A program made the translations under genes and the position numbers. The notes below the pieces were generated by a model, which saw only the letters and a list, made by a program, of their open reading frames with translations, made no database searches and was not told the origin of the DNA. DNA of 64,000 bases, taken from the NCBI GenBank assembly GCA_947626675.1, contig CANQTC010000003.1:153356-217355 (forward strand), read 5' to 3'. The stretch comes from an uncultured Coprococcus sp. Its GTDB lineage: Bacteria > Bacillota > Clostridia > Lachnospirales > Lachnospiraceae. Positions 33,516 to 42,413 of this stretch are shown piece by piece; position 1 is the first letter of the stretch, and each line of letters opens with the position of its first letter.

Positions 33516-36101
33516 ATGGCAAAATACAATGTGACCGGCATGAGCTGCAGCGCATGTGTAAGCGCTGTTGAAAAAGCGGTAGGGAAAGTAGACGGCGTAG
33601 AGAATTGTTCGGTAAGTCTGCTTACGAATTCCATGACGGTAGAAGGAACAGCGTCATCTGCCGACATTATATCAGCAGTTCATGACGCAGGATATGGCGC
33701 GAGCCTATATAATGGCGGAACGGACAGTCGTTCTGATAAGGGAAAGGTATCAGAAAGTGATAATGAGATAAAGGTGATGAAACAGCGGCTGGTATGGTCG
33801 GTTATACTGCTTATTCCGTTAATGTACCTATCGATGGGACATATGATGTGGGGATTTCCGTTACCGGAATTTCTTGCAGGCAACCATGTTGCAATAGGAC
33901 TTGTGCAGATGCTGATTACCATAGCAATTATGGTAATCAATCAAAAGTTTTTTATTAATGGATTAAAAAGCGCGATACATGGCTCGCCTAATATGGACAC
34001 GCTTGTGGCGATGGGGGCGGGTGCATCGTTTCTATATAGTATGTATGTATTATTTGCCATGACATATTCTGTTCAGGCAAATGACAACGGGCGAACGATG
34101 GAGCTGATGCATGATTTTTATTTTGAGTCAGCGGCCATGATACTGGCGCTTATAACAGTAGGAAAAACCCTTGAAGCATATTCAAAGGGGAAGACGACAA
34201 ATGCTTTAAAGAGTCTTATGGAGCTGGCGCCTGAAAGGGCTGTAGTAATCAGGGATGGATTAGAGCAGGAAGTAGATATCTCTCAGGTGGTGGTCGGTGA
34301 TATATTTGTAGTAAAACCAGGTGAAAGTATTCCTGTGGATGGGCGTGTGATAGACGGGAACAGCGCTGTAAATGAAGCAGCACTATCTGGTGAGAGTATT
34401 CCGGTTGATAAGACAGAAGGAGATATGGTATCGGCGGCAACGATGAATCAGTCCGGTTATTTGAAATGTGAAGCAGTAAGAATTGGGCAGGATACAGCGC
34501 TTGCAAAGATTATCAATATGGTCAGTGATGCGGCATCCTCAAAAGCCCCGATTGCAAAAATTGCAGATAAGGTTTCCGGTATATTTGTTCCGACGGTGCT
34601 TCTTATATCATTTATTACGGCTATTGTGTGGATTTTAGTGGGAAAAAGTTCCGGTTTTGTACTTGCAAGGGCGATATCTGTGCTTGTCATAAGCTGTCCA
34701 TGCGCTTTGGGACTTGCAACACCTGTTGCCATTATGGTCGGAAGCGGAAAGGGGGCAAAGAACGGAATCTTATATAAAAATGCATCGGCGCTTGAACAGA
34801 CCGGGAAAACAGATACCGTAGTGATGGATAAGACGGGTACGATAACAAATGGAGAGCCTGTAGTAACCGATATCATATGTGCCAAAGATGTAAAGGAAAA
34901 AGATTTCCTTACTTATGCATATTCACTTGAACGCTTCAGCGAACATCCGCTTGCGAAAGCAGTTATAAAAAAGGGAACTGAACTGGAAATACAGGAGCTT
35001 AACGCAGCGGAATTTGCAGCAGTTCCCGGAAATGGACTTACAGCCACGATAGATGGCAGAACCGTAGTAGGCGGAAACAGAAATTATATAAGTAAATATA
35101 TAGAAAATGCAGATAATAACAGTAAAAAACTTATTTTGAAAGCAGAAGAACTGTCAGAACAGGGAAAAACACCATTATATTTTGCTATGGGCGCTCCTGA
35201 AAAGAAGATGAAGCTTCTTGGGATTATAGCTGTAGCAGATACCGTAAAGCCGGATAGCCGGATGGCGATAGCAGACTTAAAGGAAATGGGATTTAATGTT
35301 GTTATGCTTACAGGTGATAATGAAAAAACAGCGGCTGCAATCGGCAGGGAAGTGGGGGTAGATAAAGTCATTGCAGGTGTTCTTCCGGAGGGAAAAGATA
35401 AGGTTATCAGTGAACTTCAAAAAAACGGAAAAGTTATCATGGTAGGTGATGGGATAAACGATGCGCCTGCACTTACAAGAGCAGATATCGGTATTGCGAT
35501 AGGTGCAGGTACGGATGTGGCGATTGATGCTGCGGATGTTGTTCTGATGAAGAACGAGCTTCGTGACGTTCCGGCGGCTATCAGACTTAGTATGGCGGCG
35601 CTATCCAATATAAAGGGAAATTTATTCTGGGCATTTATTTATAATATTATAGGGATTCCGATTGCCGCGGGTTGTCTGTATCCGATATTTGGGATTACGT
35701 TAAATCCTATGTTTGGTGCATTTGCAATGAGTTTGTCAAGTTTTTGTGTCGTAACAAATGCTTTGAGGTTGAACTTAGTTGATATATATGGTAAAAATAA
35801 GAGATATAAGATAAAAAGACATACGATGTCGGAAGACAGGGAAGAAATGAATATGCAAAATAAAGAAATATCAGATATGGAGGATGGAAAAATGACAAAA
35901 GTGATGGAGATAAACGGTATGATGTGCGCGCATTGTGAAGCAAGAGTAAAGAAATGTCTTGAGAAGCTTCCGGAGGTAGAAGAAGCTTCCGTAAGCCACG
36001 AAAAAGGTACAGCAGTTGTAACACTGAAAAAGGATATTGATAATGAGAAATTAAAAGCGGCAGTAGAAGCACAGGATTATGAAGTTATATCTGTTTCATA
36101 A
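33516..36101 (+). CDS. copA: Copper-exporting P-type ATPase CopA with fused C-terminal CopZ-like domain
   Basis: An 861-residue P1B ATPase that pumps Cu(I) out. The N-terminal metal-binding domain has GMSCSACVSAVEKAV (about residues 8-22). The membrane copper site is CPC (393-395) and the phosphorylated Asp is D438 in DKTGTITNG. SGESIPVD and the GDGINDAPAL hinge are intact. After the last helix a linker of about 40 residues leads to a second HMA domain (residues 793-861, GMMCAHCEARVKKC). This domain is the size of a free CopZ chaperone and has its own internal ribosome-binding site (see 35892). The gene follows csoR by 54 nt. Confidence 0.95.
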   Translation: MAKYNVTGMSCSACVSAVEKAVGKVDGVENCSVSLLTNSMTVEGTASSADIISAVHDAGYGASLYNGGTDSRSDKGKVSESDNEIKVMKQRLVWSVILLIPLMYLSMGHMMWGFPLPEFLAGNHVAIGLVQMLITIAIMVINQKFFINGLKSAIHGSPNMDTLVAMGAGASFLYSMYVLFAMTYSVQANDNGRTMELMHDFYFESAAMILALITVGKTLEAYSKGKTTNALKSLMELAPERAVVIRDGLEQEVDISQVVVGDIFVVKPGESIPVDGRVIDGNSAVNEAALSGESIPVDKTEGDMVSAATMNQSGYLKCEAVRIGQDTALAKIINMVSDAASSKAPIAKIADKVSGIFVPTVLLISFITAIVWILVGKSSGFVLARAISVLVISCPCALGLATPVAIMVGSGKGAKNGILYKNASALEQTGKTDTVVMDKTGTITNGEPVVTDIICAKDVKEKDFLTYAYSLERFSEHPLAKAVIKKGTELEIQELNAAEFAAVPGNGLTATIDGRTVVGGNRNYISKYIENADNNSKKLILKAEELSEQGKTPLYFAMGAPEKKMKLLGIIAVADTVKPDSRMAIADLKEMGFNVVMLTGDNEKTAAAIGREVGVDKVIAGVLPEGKDKVISELQKNGKVIMVGDGINDAPALTRADIGIAIGAGTDVAIDAADVVLMKNELRDVPAAIRLSMAALSNIKGNLFWAFIYNIIGIPIAAGCLYPIFGITLNPMFGAFAMSLSSFCVVTNALRLNLVDIYGKNKRYKIKRHTMSEDREEMNMQNKEISDMEDGKMTKVMEINGMMCAHCEARVKKCLEKLPEVEEASVSHEKGTAVVTLKKDIDNEKLKAAVEAQDYEVISVS
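35892..36101 (+). CDS. Possible internal translation product: free CopZ-like copper chaperone
   Basis: Inside copA, in the same frame, ATG 35892 is preceded by GGAGG at 35879-35883, an 8-nt spacing that is ideal. The start falls exactly at the edge of the C-terminal HMA domain and would give a 69-residue protein starting MTKVMEINGMMCAHCE, the usual CopZ size and layout with the CxxC copper site. The same message could thus make both pump and chaperone. This is an inference from the site; the SD could also be a chance result of Gly/Glu codons in the linker. Confidence 0.5.
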   Translation: MTKVMEINGMMCAHCEARVKKCLEKLPEVEEASVSHEKGTAVVTLKKDIDNEKLKAAVEAQDYEVISVS

Positions 36102-36145
36102 AGTGTGTATATATATAAATATAGAATCGTTAGGGTAGCGTTATT

Positions 36146-37675
36146 ATGAAGAGAATATTAAACCGGATATTTAGCAGAATGGTTATGACCTGTGTTTTGG
36201 TTGCCTTGCAGGTTGCTGTCATGATTATAGGGATACTGGGTTTACAATCATATTATCCGTATCTGTCAGCAGCGTTTACAATATTAAGTTTTCTGATGGT
36301 AATGTACCTGATTACAAAAGATACAAATCCGGATATAAAGCTCGCATGGATTGTTCCGATACTGTTATTTCCGGTATTAGGCGGATTGCTGTATCTGTTT
36401 TACGGTCGGGTGGTTATACCGAAACGTCTTCGGAAAAAACTTCTTAAGGTAAAGGAACAGGAAATATACGAAAATATTTATGATAATCATCAATGCTGTT
36501 TAGACGAGCTTGCGTGTGAACCGCCATATCGGTTATTTCATTATGTATCGAAATATGGTGAAGTGCCTTTATATAAGAATACGAAAGTAAAGTATTACGC
36601 AATGGGTGATGATGCATGGCCGGATATGCTGCAGGACTTGCGGGAAGCAGAGAACTATATCTTTATGGAATATTTTATTATCGCTCATGGCGTGATGTGG
36701 AATTCTGTACTTGAGATATTGAAAGAAAAGGCTGCGGCGGGATTAGACGTAAGGGTTATGTATGATGATATCGGTTCGGTATTTAATGTGGATAAATATT
36801 ACTGGAAAGAGCTTGAATCATTTGGAATAAAATGTATTTCGTTTAATCAGGTTGTGCCTTTTCTGGCAACGATATTTAATAACAGAGACCATAGGAAGAT
36901 AACGGTTGTCGATGGAAAAATAGCATATACAGGTGGTTTTAATCTGGCGGATGAATATATCAATAAGGTTACGCTTCATGGAGTCTGGAAAGATGATGGC
37001 GTAAGGCTTGAGGGAGAGGGTGCGTGGAGTTTTACTGTTATGTTCCTTCAAATATGGAACTCGGTTCGGTATGTCGAAGGAAATTATACGAATTACAGAC
37101 CGGATGCGGACTTTTCTTTGTATGATGACGGGTATGTGCAGCCATATAAAACCAATCCGCTGGCGAGTGAGGTATTAGGTGAGAATATATATATACAGAT
37201 GATAAATGATGCAAAAGATTATGTTTATATATTTACACCATATCTGATTGTTACAAATGAATTGATGTCCGCTATGAAGCTTTCTGCCAAAAGAGGCGTT
37301 GATATCAGAATTGTTACACCTGCCATACCGGATAAGAAGTTTATCTTTCGTATGACACAGACCAGTTACAGACCGCTGATTCATGCAGGAGTCAGGATAT
37401 ATCAGTATACACCGGGATTTATTCATTCAAAATGTATTCTTGCGGATGATAATCTTGCATCCGTTGGCTCTATCAATATGGATAACAGGAGTTTCTATCA
37501 TCATTTTGAATGTGGCACACTGATATACAAATCAAAAGCATTGGAAGATATCAAAAAAGATATGCTGAATACATTTGAGATATCGGAAGAGATTGATTAT
37601 GAATGGTGTAAAAAGAATTTATCGAAAATAACAGTTATTGATGCAATTTTGAGACTGCTTTCACCATTGTTATAG
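36146..37675 (+). CDS. cls: Cardiolipin synthase
   Basis: A 509-residue phospholipase-D family enzyme that condenses two phosphatidylglycerols into cardiolipin. Two N-terminal membrane helices (about residues 10-55) and a third near 70-88 anchor it. The two HKD motifs are visible: DHRKITVVDGKIAYTGGFN and IHSKCILADDNLASVGSIN. Length matches bacterial Cls. It lies downstream of copA without an obvious terminator between. Confidence 0.93.
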   Translation: MKRILNRIFSRMVMTCVLVALQVAVMIIGILGLQSYYPYLSAAFTILSFLMVMYLITKDTNPDIKLAWIVPILLFPVLGGLLYLFYGRVVIPKRLRKKLLKVKEQEIYENIYDNHQCCLDELACEPPYRLFHYVSKYGEVPLYKNTKVKYYAMGDDAWPDMLQDLREAENYIFMEYFIIAHGVMWNSVLEILKEKAAAGLDVRVMYDDIGSVFNVDKYYWKELESFGIKCISFNQVVPFLATIFNNRDHRKITVVDGKIAYTGGFNLADEYINKVTLHGVWKDDGVRLEGEGAWSFTVMFLQIWNSVRYVEGNYTNYRPDADFSLYDDGYVQPYKTNPLASEVLGENIYIQMINDAKDYVYIFTPYLIVTNELMSAMKLSAKRGVDIRIVTPAIPDKKFIFRMTQTSYRPLIHAGVRIYQYTPGFIHSKCILADDNLASVGSINMDNRSFYHHFECGTLIYKSKALEDIKKDMLNTFEISEEIDYEWCKKNLSKITVIDAILRLLSPLL

Positions 37676-37701
37676 CGGAATAGAAATAGAAGGAGTTTGT
37701 T

Positions 37702-39297
37702 ATGGCTGGTAAAAGACAGAGGAACAGAAATCGGGACAGGGATTATGACGAACAAATCATTCGTTGGATTACGACAGTATTTTTGATATATATGTTTGTT
37801 TTTTATCCTCTTTTTATGGGGAATAAGTATTTTCATATAACAAATACGAAATATCTGCTGTTTAAAGTCGGTGTAATTGTCTATAGTATCATATTGATAC
37901 TCGCTGTATTGCTGGGCTATCTGAACAGACTGACCTATCAGTCGGGGGTTATAAGGGCAGGCGATAAGCCGGAAAATGGCAGTAAAAGGTCGTTTTTGAT
38001 GGCGCAGGATATTTGTATGATATTATTTTTTATATCAGGCTTTATGGCATGGCTTATGGCAGAAGATAAGAACAGTGCATTTACGGGAGCTGACGGCAGA
38101 AGATGCGGACTCCAGTTTATGATTATCTCATTTATAATGTATACCTGTCTGTCATATGGCTATAAAATCAATTGCTTTATTATGCCGGTATTTTCAATTG
38201 TGTCAATCGTTACATATATCATTGCAATATTACAGCACCTGGAGTTTAATCCGTTTAAACTGCTTGATGGCGTCAGTTTAGCGCAAAGGGATTTATTTGT
38301 ATCTACATTTGGTAATATTAATACATTTGCAAGCTTTGTATGCATATCAATGGCATTTTCCGCGGGAATGTTTATATTTGAAAAAAATAAGGCGGTTCAA
38401 TTGATATACGGAACAGCAGTCTTTGTATCCGGCGGCGCGCTCATTGCAGCAAATAGTGACAGTGTATATGCAGGCTGCATCATGGTTATGGTTGTTATGT
38501 TGTTTGCGGCGATAGCAGGTGACAGAATGATGCAGTATGCAGGGATGCTTTTTTTGATAATAAACGGGTATGTCGCCATGTCGCTCACGCTCAGACTCAG
38601 TAATAGAGGTGTCAGCAAGATATCCGGTTTTAGCAAAGTATCTGAGCATATCGGTCTGATGCTTATCATTGATTTTATTGCGGCTGTTATTTTTATGATA
38701 TTTGTTTTGAAAAAACGACAAAAAAAGACTGCCGGAAAAGCGTTCAGTATCAAAAAGCAGATGATAATAGCAGCGGCCGCATTGATAGCGGTTATCGTCA
38801 TTGTAATTGCTGTTGGTATCAGACAGCGATGGAATATATTCGTATTTGACGATAGCTGGGGAACAAACAGAGGTTATATCTGGAAAAGACTGATAACCTT
38901 GTATCATGATTTTCCAATAAAAAACAAATTATTTGGAAATGGAAATGAGTCCGTAAAGGCGCTTATGATATCGAATTATTATGATGAAATGATGGAGATA
39001 ACAGGAGTGGTCTATGATAATGCACATAATGAATATCTTCAGTATCTTGTTACACTCGGTATATTCGGGGTATTGTCATACGCAGCGCTGATTATAACAA
39101 CAGTATTAGTCTGCATCAAATATGGAAGATACCAGCCGGTATTATACGCATGTGTCACAGTTGTTTTGGCATATTGTGCACAGGCTGCATTTAATCTGAA
39201 TCAGTCTATTACAACACCGTATGTATTTCTGTTTATCGGACTGACGGCAGGGGTTGTAAGAATGGTAAAGATGCAGCGGGAGACAAGCAGGCAATAA
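37702..39297 (+). CDS. O-antigen ligase-like multi-pass membrane protein
   Basis: A 531-residue protein with a very basic N-terminus (GKRQRNRNRDRDY) and about 12 hydrophobic segments. The large loop before the last helices contains GTNRGYIWKR and YDNAHNEYLQYLVTLGI; the N-A-H-N-E-Y-L signature is typical of the O-antigen ligase / Wzy polymerase superfamily. Such proteins polymerise or transfer polysaccharides on the outer face of the membrane. No sugar-synthesis genes are adjacent, so the substrate cannot be guessed. GAAGGAGTTTGTT precedes ATG 37702. Confidence 0.85.
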   Translation: MAGKRQRNRNRDRDYDEQIIRWITTVFLIYMFVFYPLFMGNKYFHITNTKYLLFKVGVIVYSIILILAVLLGYLNRLTYQSGVIRAGDKPENGSKRSFLMAQDICMILFFISGFMAWLMAEDKNSAFTGADGRRCGLQFMIISFIMYTCLSYGYKINCFIMPVFSIVSIVTYIIAILQHLEFNPFKLLDGVSLAQRDLFVSTFGNINTFASFVCISMAFSAGMFIFEKNKAVQLIYGTAVFVSGGALIAANSDSVYAGCIMVMVVMLFAAIAGDRMMQYAGMLFLIINGYVAMSLTLRLSNRGVSKISGFSKVSEHIGLMLIIDFIAAVIFMIFVLKKRQKKTAGKAFSIKKQMIIAAAALIAVIVIVIAVGIRQRWNIFVFDDSWGTNRGYIWKRLITLYHDFPIKNKLFGNGNESVKALMISNYYDEMMEITGVVYDNAHNEYLQYLVTLGIFGVLSYAALIITTVLVCIKYGRYQPVLYACVTVVLAYCAQAAFNLNQSITTPYVFLFIGLTAGVVRMVKMQRETSRQ

Positions 39298-39310
39298 TTG
39301 AAGATTGTTA

Positions 39311-39339
39311 TTGTAAATCGATATTTTGAATGTTATAAT
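39311..39339 (+). promoter_or_regulatory. Promoter of the tyrS leader
   Basis: TTGTAA, 17 bp, TATAAT, giving a leader of about 127 nt before tyrS. Confidence 0.75.
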
Positions 39340-39411
39340 GTGAAGCGGATTTTATATTGAACTTTGAATATAGATACATCTGAAACCTTAGTAAATACGA
39401 AGTGTACGATG

Positions 39412-39442
39412 CGAAGCTGGTTCTTTGCGAAGCTTCGTTTTT
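39412..39442 (+). terminator. Attenuator-like terminator upstream of tyrS
   Basis: CGAAGCT pairs with AGCTTCG (7 bp, 12-nt loop), followed by TTTTTG. It lies between the promoter and the tyrS ribosome site. The leader lacks the T-box GGTGGNACCGCG sequence; its middle (CCTTAGTAAATACGAAGTGTACGA) resembles the second half of the 106-bp repeat at 21061. Confidence 0.7.
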
Positions 39443-39472
39443 GTGATATATCATTTAGGAGGAATAGAAGAG

Positions 39473-40693
39473 ATGCAGATTTATGATGAACTTGTAGCCA
39501 GAGGTCTTATTGCCCAGACTACAGATGAAGATGAAATAAGAGAATTAGTGAATAATGGTAAAGCAGTTTTCTATATAGGATTTGACCCGACAGCAGACAG
39601 CCTTCATGTAGGACATTTTATGGCGCTTTGTCTTATGAAGAGACTCCAGATGGCAGGGAATAAGCCAATCGCGTTGATTGGCGGTGGTACTGCGATGATA
39701 GGAGACCCATCAGGAAGAACAGATATGCGCCAGATGATGACAACAGAGACGATTCAGCATAATGTTGATTGTTTTAAAAAGCAGATGAGCAGATTTATTG
39801 ATTTTTCTGAGGACAAGGCGTTGCTCGTAAATAATGCTGACTGGCTTCTTGATTTGAATTATGTAGATGTTCTTCGCGAGGTTGGTGCATGTTTTTCAGT
39901 AAATAATATGCTTCGTGCAGAGTGTTATAAACAGCGTATGGAGAAGGGGTTAAGCTTTCTTGAGTTTAATTACATGATTATGCAGAGCTATGATTTTTAT
40001 GCATTATATCAGAAGTATGGCTGTAATATGCAGTTCGGTGGTGATGACCAGTGGAGCAATATGTTAGGTGGTACGGAGCTTATCAGAAGGAAGCTTGGTG
40101 AGGATGCCTACGCAATGACCATTACGCTTCTTCTGAACTCAGAAGGAAAGAAGATGGGAAAGACACAGAAAGGTGCTGTATGGCTTGACCCAAATAAGAC
40201 ATCACCATTTGAATTTTATCAGTATTGGAGAAATGTGGGGGATGCAGATGTCCTGAAATGTATCAGGATGCTTACATTTCTTCCGCTTGAAGAAATTGAT
40301 AAGATGGATGGCTGGGAAGGCAGTCAGTTAAATCAGGCAAAAGAAATTCTTGCATATGAGCTTACAAAGCTTGTTCATGGCGAGGAAGAAGCAGTAAAGG
40401 CTCAGGAGAGTGCAAGAGCATTGTTTTCAAAAGGGGTGGCAGCAGATATGCCATCTGTCACACTTGCTGCGGAGGACTTCAAAGAAGGTGCTGTTGATAT
40501 CGTATCCGTTCTTGTGAAATCCGGTCTTGTTACTTCAAGAAATGAAGGAAGACGGGCTGTAGAACAAGGCGGTGTAGCGGTAGATGGTGAGAAGATTGCC
40601 GACATATCCGTCACAATACCGGAAGAGAAGTTTGATGGCGAAGGTATCGTAGTAAGGAGAGGAAAAAAGAACTTCAGGAAGGTTCATAAATAG
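39473..40693 (+). CDS. tyrS: Tyrosyl-tRNA synthetase
   Basis: I start at ATG 39473 (MQIYDELVARGLIAQ) after AGGAGGAATAGAAG; the track start includes the terminator. The product is 406 residues, the usual TyrRS length. The HIGH motif reads HVGH in DSLHVGHFMAL, the KMSKS motif is KMGKT, and the tyrosine pocket includes YIGFDPTADS and GGDDQWSN. A C-terminal S4-like RNA-binding domain (SRNEGRRAVEQGGVAVDG) binds the tRNA. It charges tRNA-Tyr in the cytoplasm. Confidence 0.97.
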   Translation: MQIYDELVARGLIAQTTDEDEIRELVNNGKAVFYIGFDPTADSLHVGHFMALCLMKRLQMAGNKPIALIGGGTAMIGDPSGRTDMRQMMTTETIQHNVDCFKKQMSRFIDFSEDKALLVNNADWLLDLNYVDVLREVGACFSVNNMLRAECYKQRMEKGLSFLEFNYMIMQSYDFYALYQKYGCNMQFGGDDQWSNMLGGTELIRRKLGEDAYAMTITLLLNSEGKKMGKTQKGAVWLDPNKTSPFEFYQYWRNVGDADVLKCIRMLTFLPLEEIDKMDGWEGSQLNQAKEILAYELTKLVHGEEEAVKAQESARALFSKGVAADMPSVTLAAEDFKEGAVDIVSVLVKSGLVTSRNEGRRAVEQGGVAVDGEKIADISVTIPEEKFDGEGIVVRRGKKNFRKVHK

Positions 40694-40701
40694 GAGGTAT
40701 T

Positions 40702-41643
40702 ATGGTAAATCCGGTAAATCCCAATGCAACGGGGGAAGCGAAAGCGTTATTGAATTTTTTATATGATGCTGCGGGTAAGAAAATCATATCAGGTCAGCAT
40801 ACACAGACTGTACCCATGCAGGAGATAAACTATATATACCAAACAACCGGAAAAAAACCAAAGCTTCGTGGATTTGAATTACTTGCCTATTCTCCGAACA
40901 TTGTATATGAAGGGGCTTCCGAGGAATGTCTGAAAGAGGTTTATGAGAATAGGGATACAATGGATGAAGCAATTCGCTGGGCGAAAGAAACCAATGGAAT
41001 TGTCACGTTGACATTCCACTGGTTTTCGCCGATAGGCGGTTTCGATAAAAGCTTCTATACTGAAAATACAGACTTCGATGCATCCAGAATATTGATGGAA
41101 GGAACACCGGAAAGACAGGCATTTTATTCTGATATGGAAGTGATTGCAAAGCAGTTGAAAAGGTTTCAGGATGAAAAAATACCTGTTTTGTGGCGGCCGT
41201 TTCATGAAGCAGAGGGCACATGGTTCTGGTGGGGAGCGAAGGGACCGGAGGTTGCCGGAGAACTGTTTCGATTGATGTATCATTACTATACAGATATCTG
41301 TAAGCTGAACAATCTGTTATGGGTATGGAATTGTATGTCAGATAAAGGCTATCCGGGGGATGCATATGTAGATGTTGTTTCGATGGATACCTACCTTCCG
41401 GAATATAAGGCAACAGACTATAAAGAAGAATATGACAGACTGCTCAATTACACTTCTAAGAATAAGGTTGCGGCGCTCGCTGAAATAGGCTATCTGCCGG
41501 ATATACATTTATTAGAGAAATCGCAAGTCCCGTGGGCATATTTCATGTGCTGGTCGGGAGATTTCTGTATTGGAAATAAATTTAATAAAGAAGAAAATCT
41601 TCGTGAACTGTATAACAGTGAATATGTTATTACAGAGCTGTAA
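40702..41643 (+). CDS. GH26 family glycoside hydrolase (beta-mannanase-like), intracellular
   Basis: A 313-residue TIM-barrel enzyme of family GH26. LWRPFHEAEGTWFWWG holds the acid/base Glu, and ALAEIGYLPD holds the nucleophile Glu near residue 263. There is no signal peptide, so it should act inside the cell on imported oligosaccharides, probably beta-mannans. It starts 8 nt after tyrS with an AGGAGG site and may be cotranscribed with it, which is an odd pairing. Confidence 0.85.
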   Translation: MVNPVNPNATGEAKALLNFLYDAAGKKIISGQHTQTVPMQEINYIYQTTGKKPKLRGFELLAYSPNIVYEGASEECLKEVYENRDTMDEAIRWAKETNGIVTLTFHWFSPIGGFDKSFYTENTDFDASRILMEGTPERQAFYSDMEVIAKQLKRFQDEKIPVLWRPFHEAEGTWFWWGAKGPEVAGELFRLMYHYYTDICKLNNLLWVWNCMSDKGYPGDAYVDVVSMDTYLPEYKATDYKEEYDRLLNYTSKNKVAALAEIGYLPDIHLLEKSQVPWAYFMCWSGDFCIGNKFNKEENLRELYNSEYVITEL

Positions 41644-41734
41644 GTATGTGCGCACTATTAGATATATATGATATTTCAATGGCGAAACTGTCATTTTATG
41701 GGCAAAAGCATAATATAAAGAAAAAGGACTTTTT

Positions 41735-42208
41735 ATGAATTACAAAAATTTAGTTCCTGTGACAGGCACAATTATCAATGTATCAAATGAAAGCGGTTGT
41801 TGTAGTAAGAATATATCCTTGCGCACCCCAAACGGCATTGTAAATTTTATTGTCAGTGCCGATACGCTGATTATAGACAGCAGACAGCTTCGGATTGGAC
41901 TGATAGTAGCTGCATTTTATGATAAGACCCTCCCTGTTCCGCTGATTTTTCCGCCGCGGTATCAGGCACAGCTTGTAACCGCAATTGCCGGAAACGAGCA
42001 GATTATGCTGAATTTCTTTGACAGAAATTTGCGGGCAGCAGATAATTCATTGCAGTTAAATATTTCAGGTCAGACAATTGTAAGAACGTCCAATGGGCAG
42101 AATGCAAACTGCAATCTCGGAAACCGGACGTTACTGGTATATTATACAAATACGACCAGAAGCATACCGCCCCAGACAACACCAAGACAGGTCATTGTAA
42201 TGTGTTAA
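41735..42208 (+). CDS. Hypothetical protein, 157 aa
   Basis: A mostly beta-strand protein with no signal peptide or membrane helix. Visible stretches are VTGTIINVSNESGCCSKNISL at the N-terminus, an FPPRYQAQLV segment and a proline-rich end (RSIPPQTTPRQVIVMC). Its strand pattern could be an OB-like barrel, but I recognise no family. An AAAAAGGAC ribosome site precedes ATG 41735. It sits alone between the GH26 gene and the glnN leader. Confidence 0.7.
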   Translation: MNYKNLVPVTGTIINVSNESGCCSKNISLRTPNGIVNFIVSADTLIIDSRQLRIGLIVAAFYDKTLPVPLIFPPRYQAQLVTAIAGNEQIMLNFFDRNLRAADNSLQLNISGQTIVRTSNGQNANCNLGNRTLLVYYTNTTRSIPPQTTPRQVIVMC

Positions 42209-42251
42209 ACTATTTTTGCATCAATAAAAATAGAAAAAATAAATTTAGGGG

Positions 42252-42280
42252 TTGATTTTTGAAAAAAAAGGTAGTAATAT
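42252..42280 (+). promoter_or_regulatory. Promoter of the glnN leader
   Basis: TTGATT, 17 bp, TAATAT; transcription would start near 42287. Confidence 0.7.
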
Positions 42281-42295
42281 GCATGGCAGATGAAT

Positions 42296-42378
42296 AATGT
42301 GAAGCGAACAAAGGAGTTCTCATTTAAGAGGACTCCTTTATCTTTTTTTATAATTACATATAGCACTAGCTTCACATT
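42296..42378 (+). promoter_or_regulatory. Structured glnN leader: terminator nested in an outer stem
   Basis: The inner hairpin AAAGGAGTTCTC / GAGGACTCCTTT (12 bp, 6-nt loop, 42310-42339) is followed by TTTTTTT and is a strong terminator. It is enclosed by an outer 10-bp stem, AATGTGAAGC (42296) with GCTTCACATT (42369), whose 3' arm lies after the T run. The whole lies between promoter and glnN, so it likely controls read-through. It does not match a leader class I know. Confidence 0.7.
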
Positions 42379-42413
42379 TGCAGTAAATCATATATGAAAG
42401 GAAGTATATTATT

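Noticed and set aside
39301-39472. T-box riboswitch upstream of tyrS
   Set aside because: A terminator is present, but the conserved T-box core sequence and the large specifier stem are not seen.
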